Below, piece by piece: positions 1 through 10,556 of a stretch of DNA of 64,000 nucleotides. The position numbers were made by a program, and so were the translations under genes. Under the pieces are notes generated by a model. The model made no database searches, was not told the origin of the DNA, and saw only the letters and a program-made list of their open reading frames with translations. Each line of letters opens with the position of its first letter. Position 1 is the first letter of the stretch. This DNA is from Oscillospiraceae bacterium (lineage in GTDB: Bacteria > Bacillota > Clostridia > Oscillospirales > Oscillospiraceae), in contig JAJQCF010000022.1 in NCBI GenBank assembly GCA_021202845.1, positions 55,097-119,096 on the forward strand, given 5' to 3'.

Positions 1-284
1 CGCTTTTCAAGGCGGGTCTTGTTCTTGCGCACCTGACGCTCAATGGCGGCGCAGCAGGCGTCAATGCTGGCGTAAACGTCGGTGCCGTAGTCAGTGGCGC
101 GGTAGAACATACCGTTGTTGTTGAGGGTTATTTCAACGCGGGTGCGGCCGCGCTCGGAGGAAAAGACAATTCCGGCGTCGGATTCCGTGCGGAAGAACTT
201 GTCCAGCTTGCCGACCTTCTTTTCGGCGTAGGCGCGCTCCTCACCGCTGACCTGTATTTTTTTTTCTATAAAGTTGAATCTCAT
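1..284 (-). CDS. hpf: Ribosome hibernation promoting factor, truncated by window edge
   Basis: The ATG at 284 opens a 94-codon frame that runs off the left edge. It begins MRFNFIEKKIQVSG and contains the HPF/YfiA core with a VEITLNNNGMFYRA strand and the basic helix IERQVRKNKTRLEK. This family binds the 30S decoding region and inactivates or dimerises ribosomes in stationary phase. Clostridia normally carry the long form with an extra C-terminal dimerisation domain, which would lie outside the window. A good Shine-Dalgarno (AAGGAG) sits about 10 nt upstream, and a clear promoter lies at 345-373. Confidence 0.9.
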   Translation of the reverse strand, partial: MRFNFIEKKIQVSGEERAYAEKKVGKLDKFFRTESDAGIVFSSERGRTRVEITLNNNGMFYRATDYGTDVYASIDACCAAIERQVRKNKTRLEK

Positions 285-344
285 ATAATATCAGCTCCTT
301 TTACTGAAGGCGGTCAGGCCGCCGAAACGGCCTCCGCCAATGCT

Positions 345-373
345 ATTGTACCATATTTCCCCCACCCGTGCAA
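345..373 (-). promoter_or_regulatory. Sigma-A type promoter of hpf
   Basis: On the minus strand TTGCAC (368-373) and TACAAT (345-350) are separated by 17 nt, inside an extended -10 context. The predicted transcript opens with a GC-rich hairpin (about 307-338, arms GGCGG-AGGCC and GGCCT-CCGCC) before the hpf ribosome binding site. That hairpin also lies downstream of the LRR gene and could help to stop read-through from it. Confidence 0.7.
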
Positions 374-412
374 CTCTTTTAAACGCCGAATGGGCGGAAA
401 AGTGGGTGCGTT

Positions 413-2422
413 TTAATCCTCAACCGGCTCCTCATCGACGCTTTCCAGCACGCTGAGGTCGATGTCCGTGACTATTGTGCAGCTCGGCAGCGCGTCCTGC
501 AGTTCGGCTATGTCCTCGGCGGTCAGCGCGGAGTTGCCGCTTATATAGAGCGTTTGCAGGCTCTTGAGCGAGTAGAGCGGGCTCAGGTCGGAAATGGAGT
601 TATCCTCCAAGCTCAGCGTGCGCAGGCTCGTGAGAGAGCTGAGAGCGGAGATGTCGCTTATGCGGCAGTCGTTCAGCTCCAGTGTGCGCAGCGCGGTCAG
701 GCTGCGCAGCGCGCTTACGCTGCCGATGGGGTTCGAGCTGAGGTAGAGCGAGGTTATGCCTGTGCAGCCGCTCAGCGCAGATATGTCGCTTATGGAGTTG
801 GAGAGCAAATTCAGCGCTTTCAGCGACGTGTGGTTTGCCAGGGGCGAGATGTCGCTTATGCTGTTGCTGCCAAGCTCCAGCGTCTCCAGCTCGGTCAGGT
901 CCGCGAGCGGCGAGAGGTCGCTGATGCTGTTCCCCGTGAGGCTCAGCGCCTTGAGCTCCGTGAAGTATTCCAGCCCCGTCAGGTCGCTTATGCCGGCGGA
1001 AACCGCGCTGAGCGCCGTGGCGTCGGAAGTGTACACTATGCCGCCCAATTCAACGGTGTAGCACAAATCGTCGTCGTGAATAATTTCACAGTCCGGCAGC
1101 GCCTCGCTAAGCTCCTGCACAGCGTTGAGCGTGAGGTCGTCGTTATTTTCAATGGTGAGCTTTTCAAGGCTTGTGAGCGAGTACAGCTCCTGCAAGTCCT
1201 CGTCCGTGAGGTCCGTGCCGCTCAAGTCAAGCTCGGTGAGCTGCGTCAGAATGTGCAGCGGCGAAAAGCTCTTAATGTCGTTGCCCGCCAGCGAGAGCGT
1301 TGTCAGGCTCGTCAGGTAGCTGAGAGCCGTCAGGTCGGTCACGGAGTTGTTGCTTATGTCCAGCGCCGTGAGCGTTGTCATGGACATGAGCGGGCGAATG
1401 TCGCTTATGTCGTTGCCGCTGAGGTTCAGCTCCTCCAGCGCCGTCAGCTCCATGAGCGGGGAGATGTCGCTTATCTCGTTGTCGCTGAGGTCAAGCTGCG
1501 TCAAGAGCGTACACTGGCTGAGGTCGGAAATGTCGTCAATCTTCAGTCCGCTCAAGTCCAGCTCCTCCGCCTCGGTGGTGAACGTCACATTGCCGTAGGT
1601 TATTTCCAAAATGTCCACGCTCACATCGCCGGTGTATATGGAGCAGTCCGGCAGCGCCTCGGCCAGCTCGTCAAGTTGGGACTGGGTCATCTCGATGTCC
1701 CTCAGGCTGAGTGTGCGCAGTCCCGTGAGAGCGCAGAGCGGCGTGAAGTCGTCTATCGGGTTGCCGTCCAAGTACAGGCTGCGCAGGGAGGAGAGGCCGC
1801 TGAGTGCGCTGAGGTCGGAAATTCGGTTGGAGGAGAGGTTCAGGTACTCAAGCGCCGTCAGAGCTGCCAGCGGGGAGATATCCGACAGCGAGTTGGAGGA
1901 AAGGCTCAAATTCGTCAGGCTCGTCAGCGAGGATAGGGACGCGATGTCGCTGTCGTTCAGGCCGGAGGAGTTCAGCACAAGGCTTGTTACGTCTGTCTCC
2001 ACCATGCTGTCGCCGACCTCGACGTACTCCGTCTCGTCGCCCTCGGAGCCGGACTTCTGCGCTTTCAGCTCGTCCAAATAGGCGGCCAGCTCGTCGCCGC
2101 CGACCTTGGAGTAGCCGAGGTAGAGCACCTGTATGGCCATGTCAAGGTCGTCCTGCGCGAGATATATGTCCGCCATGAGGCTGTAGCACTCGGCGGTGGA
2201 CTTTTCGCCCAGCGCCTGTTCCAGCCAGCCCAGCGCGCCGTCGTAGTCCTTTGTCAGATATGCCAGCTGCGCGTTTTCGTAGTATTCGGAATACTTTTTG
2301 CTGCTGCCCGTCAGGGAGCCGATAAGTATGCAGATGACGACGATAATAATAACCAGCACGGCGGTTGCTCCGCCAAAGAGCAGCAGTCTGCTGCGTTTGT
2401 CATCGAGATTGAAAAGTTTCAT
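413..2422 (-). CDS. Membrane-anchored TPR-like/leucine-rich repeat protein
   Basis: 669 aa. A short basic N-terminus is followed by one membrane helix (about residues 13-36), with no lipobox or cleavage site, so this is probably an anchor. Residues about 43-115 resemble TPR helices (YYENAQLAYLTKDYDGALGW). The rest is internalin-type 22-residue LRRs (LxxLxxLxLSxNxISDISPL) in three blocks. Each block ends with a similar helix-cap (EALPDCSI, EALPDCEI, DALPSCTI), and the first two caps lead through a strand segment into the next block. The product is a likely surface or extracytoplasmic protein-interaction scaffold; its partner is unknown. A strong SD (AAAGGAGG) precedes the ATG at 2422. It lies 92 nt after dnaJ and may be read from the heat-shock operon. 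The LRR lipoprotein at 27107-28351 is a relative. Confidence 0.85.
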   Translation of the reverse strand: MKLFNLDDKRSRLLLFGGATAVLVIIIVVICILIGSLTGSSKKYSEYYENAQLAYLTKDYDGALGWLEQALGEKSTAECYSLMADIYLAQDDLDMAIQVLYLGYSKVGGDELAAYLDELKAQKSGSEGDETEYVEVGDSMVETDVTSLVLNSSGLNDSDIASLSSLTSLTNLSLSSNSLSDISPLAALTALEYLNLSSNRISDLSALSGLSSLRSLYLDGNPIDDFTPLCALTGLRTLSLRDIEMTQSQLDELAEALPDCSIYTGDVSVDILEITYGNVTFTTEAEELDLSGLKIDDISDLSQCTLLTQLDLSDNEISDISPLMELTALEELNLSGNDISDIRPLMSMTTLTALDISNNSVTDLTALSYLTSLTTLSLAGNDIKSFSPLHILTQLTELDLSGTDLTDEDLQELYSLTSLEKLTIENNDDLTLNAVQELSEALPDCEIIHDDDLCYTVELGGIVYTSDATALSAVSAGISDLTGLEYFTELKALSLTGNSISDLSPLADLTELETLELGSNSISDISPLANHTSLKALNLLSNSISDISALSGCTGITSLYLSSNPIGSVSALRSLTALRTLELNDCRISDISALSSLTSLRTLSLEDNSISDLSPLYSLKSLQTLYISGNSALTAEDIAELQDALPSCTIVTDIDLSVLESVDEEPVED

Positions 2423-2474
2423 GCTTTCAAGCGCCTCCTTTAGGAAGGATAGGTGTCCTCTATAAGGCTCTTAC

Positions 2475-2508
2475 CACAAAAATGCATACTTATTGCATAC
2501 TTTTTGTG
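2475..2508 (-). terminator. AT-rich inverted repeat after dnaJ
   Basis: Arms CACAAAAA and TTTTTGTG flank a core in which the 9-mer TGCATACTT occurs twice (2483-2491 and 2494-2502). It lies just past the dnaJ stop and before the LRR gene. It could be a weak terminator or a protein-binding site; the low GC content of the stem makes either call uncertain. Confidence 0.3.
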
Positions 2509-2514
2509 AACTTT

Positions 2515-3654
2515 TTATTTCTTTTTCTTCTTTTTTTCAAAAATATTTTTAACGCCGGGCTTGATTCCCTCGGCCTCGCCGACAGCCTCGGCGTAGCTGC
2601 GCAGCAGCTCCTTTTGCTCGTGCGTGAGGTTTTTCGGCGTGACAATGGTCACGGTGACGTACTGGTCGCCGCGCCCCGAGCTGTTGAGGTAGGGGATTCC
2701 CTTGCCGCGCAGACGGAACACGGAGCCGGTCTGCGTGCCCTCAGGCAGAGTGTACTTCACCTTGCCGTCCAACGTCGGGACCTCTAACTCCGCGCCGAGG
2801 GCGGCCTGAGCGAAGGAGATAGGCATTTCAAACAGCACGCTGGCGCCGTCGCGCTCGAATAGGGGGTGAGCTTTTACCGACACGGTTATAAGCAAATCGC
2901 CCTTGCCGCCGCCGTTTGTGCCCGCGTGACCCTGACCGCGCAGGGAGATTGTCTGCCCGTCGTCTATACCGGCGGGAATGTTGACGTTCAGCTTGCGCTG
3001 GCGGCGCACCTTGCCCTTGCCGCTGCACTTGGAGCAGGGGTGGCTGATTATTTTGCCCGTGCCGTTGCAGCGGCGGCAGGGGCTCGTGGCGGCCATAACG
3101 CCGAACGGTGTGCGCTGCTGTGTGCGCACGGAGCCTGTGCCGCTGCAGTCGGGGCAGGTTTCGGGGCTGTAGCCGCTTTCGCAGCCGGTACCGGTGCAGT
3201 CGTCGCAGTCTTCAATGCGCGCCACGCTTATCTCCTTGGAGCAGCCGAATGCCGCCTCCTCAAACGAAATGGAAATGCCGACGCGCGCGTTCTCGCCGGT
3301 CATAGGCCCGTTTCTGCGCCCGCTGCTGCCGCCGAAGCCGAAGCCGCCGCCGAATATATTGCCCAGTATGTCGCCCAAGTCGTCAAAGCCGAAGCCGCCC
3401 GCGCCGCCGCCGAAGCCGGACTCGGGGTCAAAGGCCGCGTGACCGTACTGGTCGTAGCGGGCGCGCTTGTCGCTGTCGGACAGCACCTCGTAGGCCTCGC
3501 TGAGCTCCTTGAAGCGCTCCTCGCACTCCTTGTCGCCGGGGTGCAGGTCGGGGTGGTACTGCTTTGCCAGCTTGCGGTATGCTTTTTTTATCTCATCGTC
3601 GCCCGCGCCCTTGCTCAGGCCGAGGACTTCGTAATAATCTCTTTTATCTGCCAT
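2515..3654 (-). CDS. dnaJ: Chaperone DnaJ (Hsp40)
   Basis: 379 aa, the usual length for type I DnaJ. The order is J domain (residues 4-70, HPD at about 34-36), Gly/Phe-rich linker ([15 protein letters not shown]), four CxxCxGxG zinc motifs ([32 protein letters not shown]), then the C-terminal substrate-binding domains. It stimulates DnaK ATPase and delivers unfolded clients in the cytoplasm. It is the last of four heat-shock genes, separated from dnaK by 98 nt holding a strong hairpin. The C-terminus is an unusual run of lysines (EKKKKKK). Confidence 0.97.
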   Translation of the reverse strand: MADKRDYYEVLGLSKGAGDDEIKKAYRKLAKQYHPDLHPGDKECEERFKELSEAYEVLSDSDKRARYDQYGHAAFDPESGFGGGAGGFGFDDLGDILGNIFGGGFGFGGSSGRRNGPMTGENARVGISISFEEAAFGCSKEISVARIEDCDDCTGTGCESGYSPETCPDCSGTGSVRTQQRTPFGVMAATSPCRRCNGTGKIISHPCSKCSGKGKVRRQRKLNVNIPAGIDDGQTISLRGQGHAGTNGGGKGDLLITVSVKAHPLFERDGASVLFEMPISFAQAALGAELEVPTLDGKVKYTLPEGTQTGSVFRLRGKGIPYLNSSGRGDQYVTVTIVTPKNLTHEQKELLRSYAEAVGEAEGIKPGVKNIFEKKKKKK

Positions 3655-3678
3655 GCTCTCACCTCAATAACGGGTCAA

Positions 3679-3710
3679 TGCGGGCGCGCAAAATTATATA
3701 CGCGCCCGCA
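3679..3710 (-). other. Intercistronic stem-loop between dnaK and dnaJ
   Basis: A perfect 10-bp GC stem (TGCGGGCGCG / CGCGCCCGCA) closes a 12-nt AT-rich loop. No U-tract follows on the minus strand, so it is more likely an mRNA processing or stability element that adjusts the dnaJ level than a full terminator. Confidence 0.5.
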
Positions 3711-3752
3711 GAGAATATATGCCTAATCGCGGCTAAAGTCAAGCCTATTTTC

Positions 3753-5657
<1,905 letters not shown>

Positions 5658-5698
5658 TTAAGTGGATGCTTATATATTTTCAGCGTAAGCTGTTGTTT

Positions 5699-6265
5699 TC
5701 AGTTGGCTACCTTGACCATGCTGAAGCGTATGACCTTGTCGGCAATCTTGAAGCCCTTTTGGAATTCCTCGACTATCTCGCCTTCGCCGTAGCTCTCGTC
5801 CTCGATGTGCATAACGGCGTTGTGGAGATTGGGGTCGAACGTATGGCCCTTGGCCTCTATTGCTTCAACGCCTAATTTCTGCATAACGTCAGTGAGCTGC
5901 GTCATCGTCATCTCAATGCCCTTTTTCAGAGCCTCGTCCGCCGACTCAACGGCCAGCGCGCGTTCCAAATTGTCATAGACGGGCAGGAACTTGGTGATTG
6001 TCTCCACACGTATGTCTGTGTAAAGGTTCTCCTTTTCCTTGGCTGTGCGCTTGCGGAAGTTGTCGTACTCGGCCATCAGGCGGAGGTATTTTTCCTTTTC
6101 CAGCTTCAGCAGCTCACCCGCGTCGGGAGCAACCTCGCTCGCTTGTTCAGTACTCTCCTCCTGCGGCGCGCTCTCGGCGGTCTCCGCCGCCTCTGCTTCG
6201 GTTTCCTCGGCGTCCTGAGCTTTTTCCTCCTCAGCCGCCGCCGTGTCTTTCTTGTTCTTCACCAT
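5699..6265 (-). CDS. grpE: Nucleotide exchange factor GrpE
   Basis: 188 aa. An acidic Glu/Ala-rich N-terminus (about 55 residues) precedes the long dimerising helix (LRLMAEYDNFRKRTAKEKE) and the C-terminal beta domain (GHTFDPNLHNAVMHIED, GFKIADKVIRFSMVKVAN). It releases ADP from DnaK. It starts 5 nt after the hrcA stop, so the two genes are translationally close in one operon. Confidence 0.97.
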   Translation of the reverse strand: MVKNKKDTAAAEEEKAQDAEETEAEAAETAESAPQEESTEQASEVAPDAGELLKLEKEKYLRLMAEYDNFRKRTAKEKENLYTDIRVETITKFLPVYDNLERALAVESADEALKKGIEMTMTQLTDVMQKLGVEAIEAKGHTFDPNLHNAVMHIEDESYGEGEIVEEFQKGFKIADKVIRFSMVKVAN

Positions 6266-6270
6266 TTAAT

Positions 6271-7359
6271 TCACCTCTCAGGTTTTTCTGCTTTATCAGT
6301 AATCATCAGCTTGCCGAAGCCGGGGAGCGTTGTGTCCTTTCCGGCTGAAAGCAGCCTGCTCAGCGCGTCGGCAATGGTTTTCAGCTTGGAGGCGACGTCG
6401 GAGTAGTCCATGCGCGTGGGTCCCACGACGCCTATCAGTCCCTGCGTTCCGTCGCCCGCGTCGAACTTTGCCAGCACAACGCTGGAGTCGGCCAGCTCCT
6501 CGGCCACGTTTTCGGGGCCTATCAGCACCTTTACGCCCTCGCCCACGTCCAGCGGGGACAGGGAGGAGAGGTGGCCGGTGTCGGAGAGATAAGCCATGAG
6601 CTGCTGCGCCTTGTCGGGGTCGCGGTACTCGGGCAGCTGCAGCAGCTTGGACTCTCCCGAGAGCACCGCGCGCGAGGCTCCCGCCTCCGCCAGTATCTGC
6701 ATTGTGAAAGCGCTTATCGCCGCCACAAGACCCATAGTGTCGCCCGCGGCGGACTCCGTTACGGAGATGAGCAGCGGCGTTATCTGCTCGCGCGTCAGGC
6801 CGGTGAAGCCGGAGTTGAACATGGTGGAGAGCTTTTTTATCATGCCCTCGTCAACGGAAAAGGGAAGATGTATGAGCTTGTTTTTCACCGTGTTGTCGCT
6901 GAGCATGACCACAATAATAAAGGTATTGGGGTCAACATAGATGAGGTCAAAGCGCTTGGCCGTGGCCGGTCCGCTGGCCGCAATGGCCATTGCCGGATAG
7001 TTTGTCAACTCCGCGGCAATTTTGCCCACGTCGTCCATCAGCTTGTCCAGCTGCTCAATCTTTGCGTCAAGGCGCTTGCTTATTTCGTCGGTCTCGGCGT
7101 CCGTGGGGGCGCGGCGGCTCATAAGCTCGTTGACGTAAACGCGGTAGCCCGCGGGCGTCGGCACACGTCCGGCGGAGGTGTGCGGCTGTTCGAGATAGCC
7201 CATGCTGGTGAGCTCGGCAAGCTCGTTGCGTATCGTGGCGGAGCTGACGCTGAGTCCGGCCTTCTCGGCGATGAGCTTGCTGCCCACCGGCTCGGCGGAG
7301 GCGATGTACTCGTCCACGACCGCGGCAAGTATTTTCTTTTTTCTCTCGCTGATGTCCAT
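6271..7359 (-). CDS. hrcA: Heat-inducible transcription repressor HrcA
   Basis: 362 aa. The N-terminal winged helix (RKKILAAVVDEYIASAEPVGSK, then SATIRNELAELTSMGYLEQPHTSAGRVPT) is the typical HrcA signature; a GAF-like dimerisation region follows. HrcA binds CIRCE and needs GroEL for activity, which links the operon to the load of unfolded protein. It is the first gene of the operon, with its own CIRCE 37 nt upstream of the start, so it is autoregulated. Confidence 0.97.
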   Translation of the reverse strand: MDISERKKKILAAVVDEYIASAEPVGSKLIAEKAGLSVSSATIRNELAELTSMGYLEQPHTSAGRVPTPAGYRVYVNELMSRRAPTDAETDEISKRLDAKIEQLDKLMDDVGKIAAELTNYPAMAIAASGPATAKRFDLIYVDPNTFIIVVMLSDNTVKNKLIHLPFSVDEGMIKKLSTMFNSGFTGLTREQITPLLISVTESAAGDTMGLVAAISAFTMQILAEAGASRAVLSGESKLLQLPEYRDPDKAQQLMAYLSDTGHLSSLSPLDVGEGVKVLIGPENVAEELADSSVVLAKFDAGDGTQGLIGVVGPTRMDYSDVASKLKTIADALSRLLSAGKDTTLPGFGKLMITDKAEKPER

Positions 7360-7395
7360 TTTCGTTCTACCGTTAGCAGTCCGGCCAGCTGATTG

Positions 7396-7422
7396 CTGGC
7401 ACTCTTACCTTTCGAGTGCTAA
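7396..7422 (-). promoter_or_regulatory. CIRCE operator (HrcA binding site)
   Basis: Read on the minus strand, the arms are TTAGCACTC and GAGTGCCAG with a 9-nt spacer. This fits the CIRCE consensus (TTAGCACTC-N9-GAGTGCTAA) with two mismatches in the second arm. It overlaps the -10 end of the hrcA promoter, the usual position for repression. Confidence 0.92.
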
Positions 7423-7449
7423 TTTAACACCAACGCATATATTTGTCAA
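7421..7449 (-). promoter_or_regulatory. Promoter of the heat-shock operon
   Basis: On the minus strand TTGACA (7444-7449) and TAAATT (7421-7426) are separated by 17 nt. The -10 element overlaps the first CIRCE arm, so HrcA binding would block polymerase. Confidence 0.8.
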
Positions 7450-7533
7450 GTACTTTTCTGAAGATTTGCGCGTAATTCACAAAAATATAATAATTGAGGC
7501 GCCAAAGCTGTGTACAGCGCTATGACAAAACGG

Positions 7534-7562
7534 TTGACATCAGCCTTGGCGCGTGGTATAGT
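7534..7562 (+). promoter_or_regulatory. Promoter of the metal-uptake operon
   Basis: TTGACA (7534-7539), a 17-nt spacer, then TATAGT (7557-7562). The inverted repeat at 7563-7585 begins directly after the -10 element and covers the start site, so this promoter is probably repressed by the downstream Fur-family product. Confidence 0.8.
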
Positions 7563-7585
7563 AATTTGCGAATGAATCGCAAATT
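7563..7585 (+). promoter_or_regulatory. Inverted-repeat operator, probable Fur/Zur-family box
   Basis: A perfect palindrome: AATTTGCGA, 5-nt spacer ATGAA, TCGCAAATT. It lies between the -10 element and the ribosome binding site of the Fur-family gene. Zur and Fur boxes are AT-rich inverted repeats of this size. The match to any one consensus is only partial, so the assignment rests mainly on position. Confidence 0.6.
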
Positions 7586-7608
7586 TCACCGTAGGAGGGA
7601 AATATCCC

Positions 7609-8001
7609 TTGCATGAGTACAACACAAAGCAGCGGCAAAAGCTGCTGACATACCTCTCCCGCCACGCGGACGAGCAGCTTACGGCCAAGGAAATGGCGGC
7701 GGCGCTGGAGAGCGACGGCGTCAGCCTGAGCGCGGTCTACCGCAATCTCTCGGCGCTGGAGACGGCGGGCAAGGTTCGCCGCAGCAGCAAGAGCGGCAGC
7801 CGCGAGGTTTTTTACCAATACACCGCCGCCGAGGAGTGCCGCGAGCACCTGCACCTATCCTGCAAAAAGTGCGGGCGCACGTTCCACATGGCCTCCGAGG
7901 ACACCGACGCGCTCATCGACGCCGTGGCGGAGCGCCAGCTTTTCACCATCGACCGCGGTGACACCGTGCTCTACGGCCTGTGCCGCGACTGCCGAAAGTG
8001 A
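7609..8001 (+). CDS. Fur-family metal regulator, probably Zur
   Basis: 130 aa. The start is a TTG at 7609 with an excellent SD (AGGAGGG, 9 nt away); no in-frame ATG is suitably placed. A winged helix (SLSAVYRNLSALETAGKVRR) is followed by the Fur dimerisation domain with HLHLSCKKCGRTF and CRDC, two CxxC pairs for a structural zinc, plus the His-rich sensing region (EHLHL). It heads an operon with a complete ABC metal importer, so zinc-responsive repression is the likeliest role. Manganese or iron cannot be excluded. Confidence 0.85.
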   Translation: MHEYNTKQRQKLLTYLSRHADEQLTAKEMAAALESDGVSLSAVYRNLSALETAGKVRRSSKSGSREVFYQYTAAEECREHLHLSCKKCGRTFHMASEDTDALIDAVAERQLFTIDRGDTVLYGLCRDCRK

Positions 8002-8008
8002 GCGGCAC

Positions 8009-8977
8009 ATGACGAAGCTGAAAAAAATCACCGCCGCTGTCATAGCCGCGGCGCTGCTGCTCGCCTTGACCGCCTGTGGTGCGGCTGCGGAAACCGAAGC
8101 CGACCGTTCCCTGAAAATTGTGACGACGATATTTCCCGAGTACGACTGGACGCGGGAGCTCTTGGGCGAGAACCCAGCCGGAGCTGAGCTGACGCTTCTG
8201 CTGCAAAACGGCGTGGATATGCACAGCTATCAGGCTACGGTGGACGACATTGTAACAATATCCTCCTGTGACCTCTTTATATATGTAGGCGGCGAGTCGG
8301 ACGCTTGGGTCGATGACGCGCTGCGCGAGGCTACCAACGCCGACATGAAGGTGCTGAACCTCCTCGACATTTTAGGCGACGCCGCTGTGGACGAGGAGCT
8401 TGTGGAGGGCATGGAGGGCGACGCCGACACCGGCGAGGCCGAAACCGATGAGCACGTCTGGCTCTCTCTGCGCAGCGCGCAGCTTTTCTGCCGCGAGATA
8501 GCCGCGGCGCTGGCCGAGCTTGACCCCGCCAACGCCGACGTGTACTCCGCGAATTTAGAAGCCTATGCCGCTGACCTCGCGCAGCTGGACGGCGAGTACA
8601 GCGAGGCGGTGGCTGCGGCGGGAGGCGGCACACTGCTCTTTGCCGACCGTTTCCCGTTCCGCTATCTCACGGACGACTATGATTTAGAGTATTTCGCGGC
8701 CTTTGCCGGCTGCTCTGCGGAAACTCAGGCCAGCTTTGAAACCGTGGTTTTTCTCGCTGACAAGGCGGACGAGCTGGACTTGCCCTGCGTGCTGATAATA
8801 GACGGCTCGGACGGCAAGCTGGCGGAAACTGTGATTGCCAATACTCAAAGCGGCGGAAAGCAAATTCTCACGCTGAACTCCATGCAGTCCGTGACCGCCG
8901 AGGACATAGCGGGCGGCGCGACCTATCTCTCGATAATGACCGATAACTTAGAAGTGCTCAAGACCGCGCTGGCGTGA
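8009..8977 (+). CDS. znuA: Metal ABC transporter substrate-binding lipoprotein (ZnuA/AdcA family)
   Basis: 322 aa from the ATG at 8009, chosen because it gives a clean lipoprotein signal (KKITAAVIAAALLLALTAC, Cys as the lipidation site) 7 nt after the regulator stop. The family fold is seen as TTIFPEYDWTREL, the first ligand His in VDMHSYQ and a second in DEHVWLSL. The position where the third His ligand is usual reads FADRFPFRYL, so an Asp or other residue may complete the site. It captures Zn(II) (or Mn(II)) at the cell surface for the permease below. Co-transcribed with the regulator, ATPase and permease. Confidence 0.88.
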   Translation: MTKLKKITAAVIAAALLLALTACGAAAETEADRSLKIVTTIFPEYDWTRELLGENPAGAELTLLLQNGVDMHSYQATVDDIVTISSCDLFIYVGGESDAWVDDALREATNADMKVLNLLDILGDAAVDEELVEGMEGDADTGEAETDEHVWLSLRSAQLFCREIAAALAELDPANADVYSANLEAYAADLAQLDGEYSEAVAAAGGGTLLFADRFPFRYLTDDYDLEYFAAFAGCSAETQASFETVVFLADKADELDLPCVLIIDGSDGKLAETVIANTQSGGKQILTLNSMQSVTAEDIAGGATYLSIMTDNLEVLKTALA

Positions 8978-9004
8978 GCAGCTGATTATAATAGGAGACG
9001 CATT

Positions 9005-9721
9005 ATGGCTCAACTCATCTGCCGCAGCCTGTCGCTGGGGTACGATTCACATGAAATAGTAAACGACCTGAGCTTCTCGGTGGGGGCGGGGGACTACCTC
9101 TGCGTCGTCGGCGAGAACGGCTCCGGCAAAACGACGCTGATGAAGACCATTCTCGGCCTGCGCCAGCCGCTGGGCGGGGAAATACTGCTGGGCGACGGGC
9201 TGACGCGCTCGCAGATTGGCTACCTGCCGCAGCAGACGGAGGTGCAGCGGGACTTTCCCGCCTCCGTGCGCGAGATAGTTCTCTCCGGCTGCCAGAGCCG
9301 GAGCGGTCTGCGCCCGTTTTACTCCGCCGCGGAAAAGCGCTTGGCCGAGGCCAACATGAAGAAAATGGACATAGACGCGCTCTCGCGCAGATGTTACCGT
9401 GAGCTCTCCGGCGGCCAGCAGCAGCGCGTGCTCTTGGCGCGTGCGCTCTGCGCGGCGGAGAGTATGCTGCTGCTTGATGAACCTATATCCGGCCTCGACC
9501 CCAAGGCCGCGGCGGAGATGTACCGCATTATTGAGCAGCTGAACGCCGAGGACGGACTGACCGTCATTATGATTTCCCACGACATCGAAGCGGCGCTCAA
9601 GTACGCCACGCGCATACTGCACATAGGCAAAACCACATTTTTCGGCACTAAGGAGGAATATCTGCGCAGCGAGCACTGCCGCGGCTTCCTCGCGCCGGAG
9701 GAGGGAGAGGGCAATGGCTGA
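9005..9721 (+). CDS. znuC: Metal ABC transporter ATPase (ZnuC-like)
   Basis: 238 aa. Walker A GENGSGKTT, Q-loop YLPQQTE, signature LSGGQQQRV, Walker B MLLLDEPISGLD and the switch His in MISHD are all intact. It powers the importer in the cytoplasm. It overlaps the permease start by 8 nt, which indicates coupled translation. Confidence 0.93.
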   Translation: MAQLICRSLSLGYDSHEIVNDLSFSVGAGDYLCVVGENGSGKTTLMKTILGLRQPLGGEILLGDGLTRSQIGYLPQQTEVQRDFPASVREIVLSGCQSRSGLRPFYSAAEKRLAEANMKKMDIDALSRRCYRELSGGQQQRVLLARALCAAESMLLLDEPISGLDPKAAAEMYRIIEQLNAEDGLTVIMISHDIEAALKYATRILHIGKTTFFGTKEEYLRSEHCRGFLAPEEGEGNG

Positions 9722-10556
9722 TATTCTTGCAAAATTCGCGCTCTACGCGCAGTACCCCTTTGTCCGCTACGCCTTCATTGTGGGCATACTCATCGCGCTT
9801 TGCTCCTCGCTGCTGGGCGTCACGCTGGTGCTCAAGCGCTTTTCGTTCATCGGCGACGGTCTCTCCCATGTGGCGTTCGGCGCGCTGGCCGTCTCCGCCG
9901 TGCTGGGCATAAGCAGCAGCATGATAGTCGTGCTGCCCGTGACTGTGCTGTGCGCCGTGCTGCTGCTGCGCACGGGGCAGAACACGAAGATAAAGGGCGA
10001 CGCGGCCATTGCCATGATTTCCGTCGGCTCGCTGGCCGTGGGCTACCTGCTTATGAACCTGTTTTCTACCTCCACGAACCTCTCCGGCGACGTTTGCAGC
10101 ACGCTTTTCGGCTCCACGTCCATTCTGACGCTGAGCCGCGCGGAGGTTTGGCTGTGCGCCGTGCTCTCCGTGGCGGTTGTCGCCGTGTTCGTGCTGTTTT
10201 ACAACAAAATTTTTGCCGTCACCTTTGACGAGGACTTCGCGCGCGCCGCGGGCATAAGGGCAGGGGAGTGCAACCTGCTCATTGCCGTAATCACGGCGGT
10301 CATAATTGTCCTTGCGATGAACCTTGTCGGCTCGCTTCTCATCTCCGCGCTCGTCATCTTTCCCGCGCTGTCCGCCATGCGCGTTTTCAAGAGCTTTCGC
10401 TCGGTCACGGTCTGCTCGGCGGTGCTGTCCGTGGTGTGCGCCGCGCTCGGGCTTTTGATTTCTCTCCCCGCGGGGACGCCGGTCGGCGCGACCATTGTGG
10501 CGGTGGATATTGCCGCCTTCGCCGTGTTCTGGGTGATAGGCGCGGTGCGGGCATGA
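9714..10556 (+). CDS. znuB: Metal ABC transporter permease (ZnuB-like)
   Basis: 280 aa of the ABC-3 family with about eight hydrophobic segments. The family features RFSFIGDGLSHVAFGALA and FDEDFARAAGIRAGECNLL are visible. It forms the membrane channel for the importer. Its TGA overlaps the next start as ATGA. Confidence 0.92.
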   Translation: MADILAKFALYAQYPFVRYAFIVGILIALCSSLLGVTLVLKRFSFIGDGLSHVAFGALAVSAVLGISSSMIVVLPVTVLCAVLLLRTGQNTKIKGDAAIAMISVGSLAVGYLLMNLFSTSTNLSGDVCSTLFGSTSILTLSRAEVWLCAVLSVAVVAVFVLFYNKIFAVTFDEDFARAAGIRAGECNLLIAVITAVIIVLAMNLVGSLLISALVIFPALSAMRVFKSFRSVTVCSAVLSVVCAALGLLISLPAGTPVGATIVAVDIAAFAVFWVIGAVRA

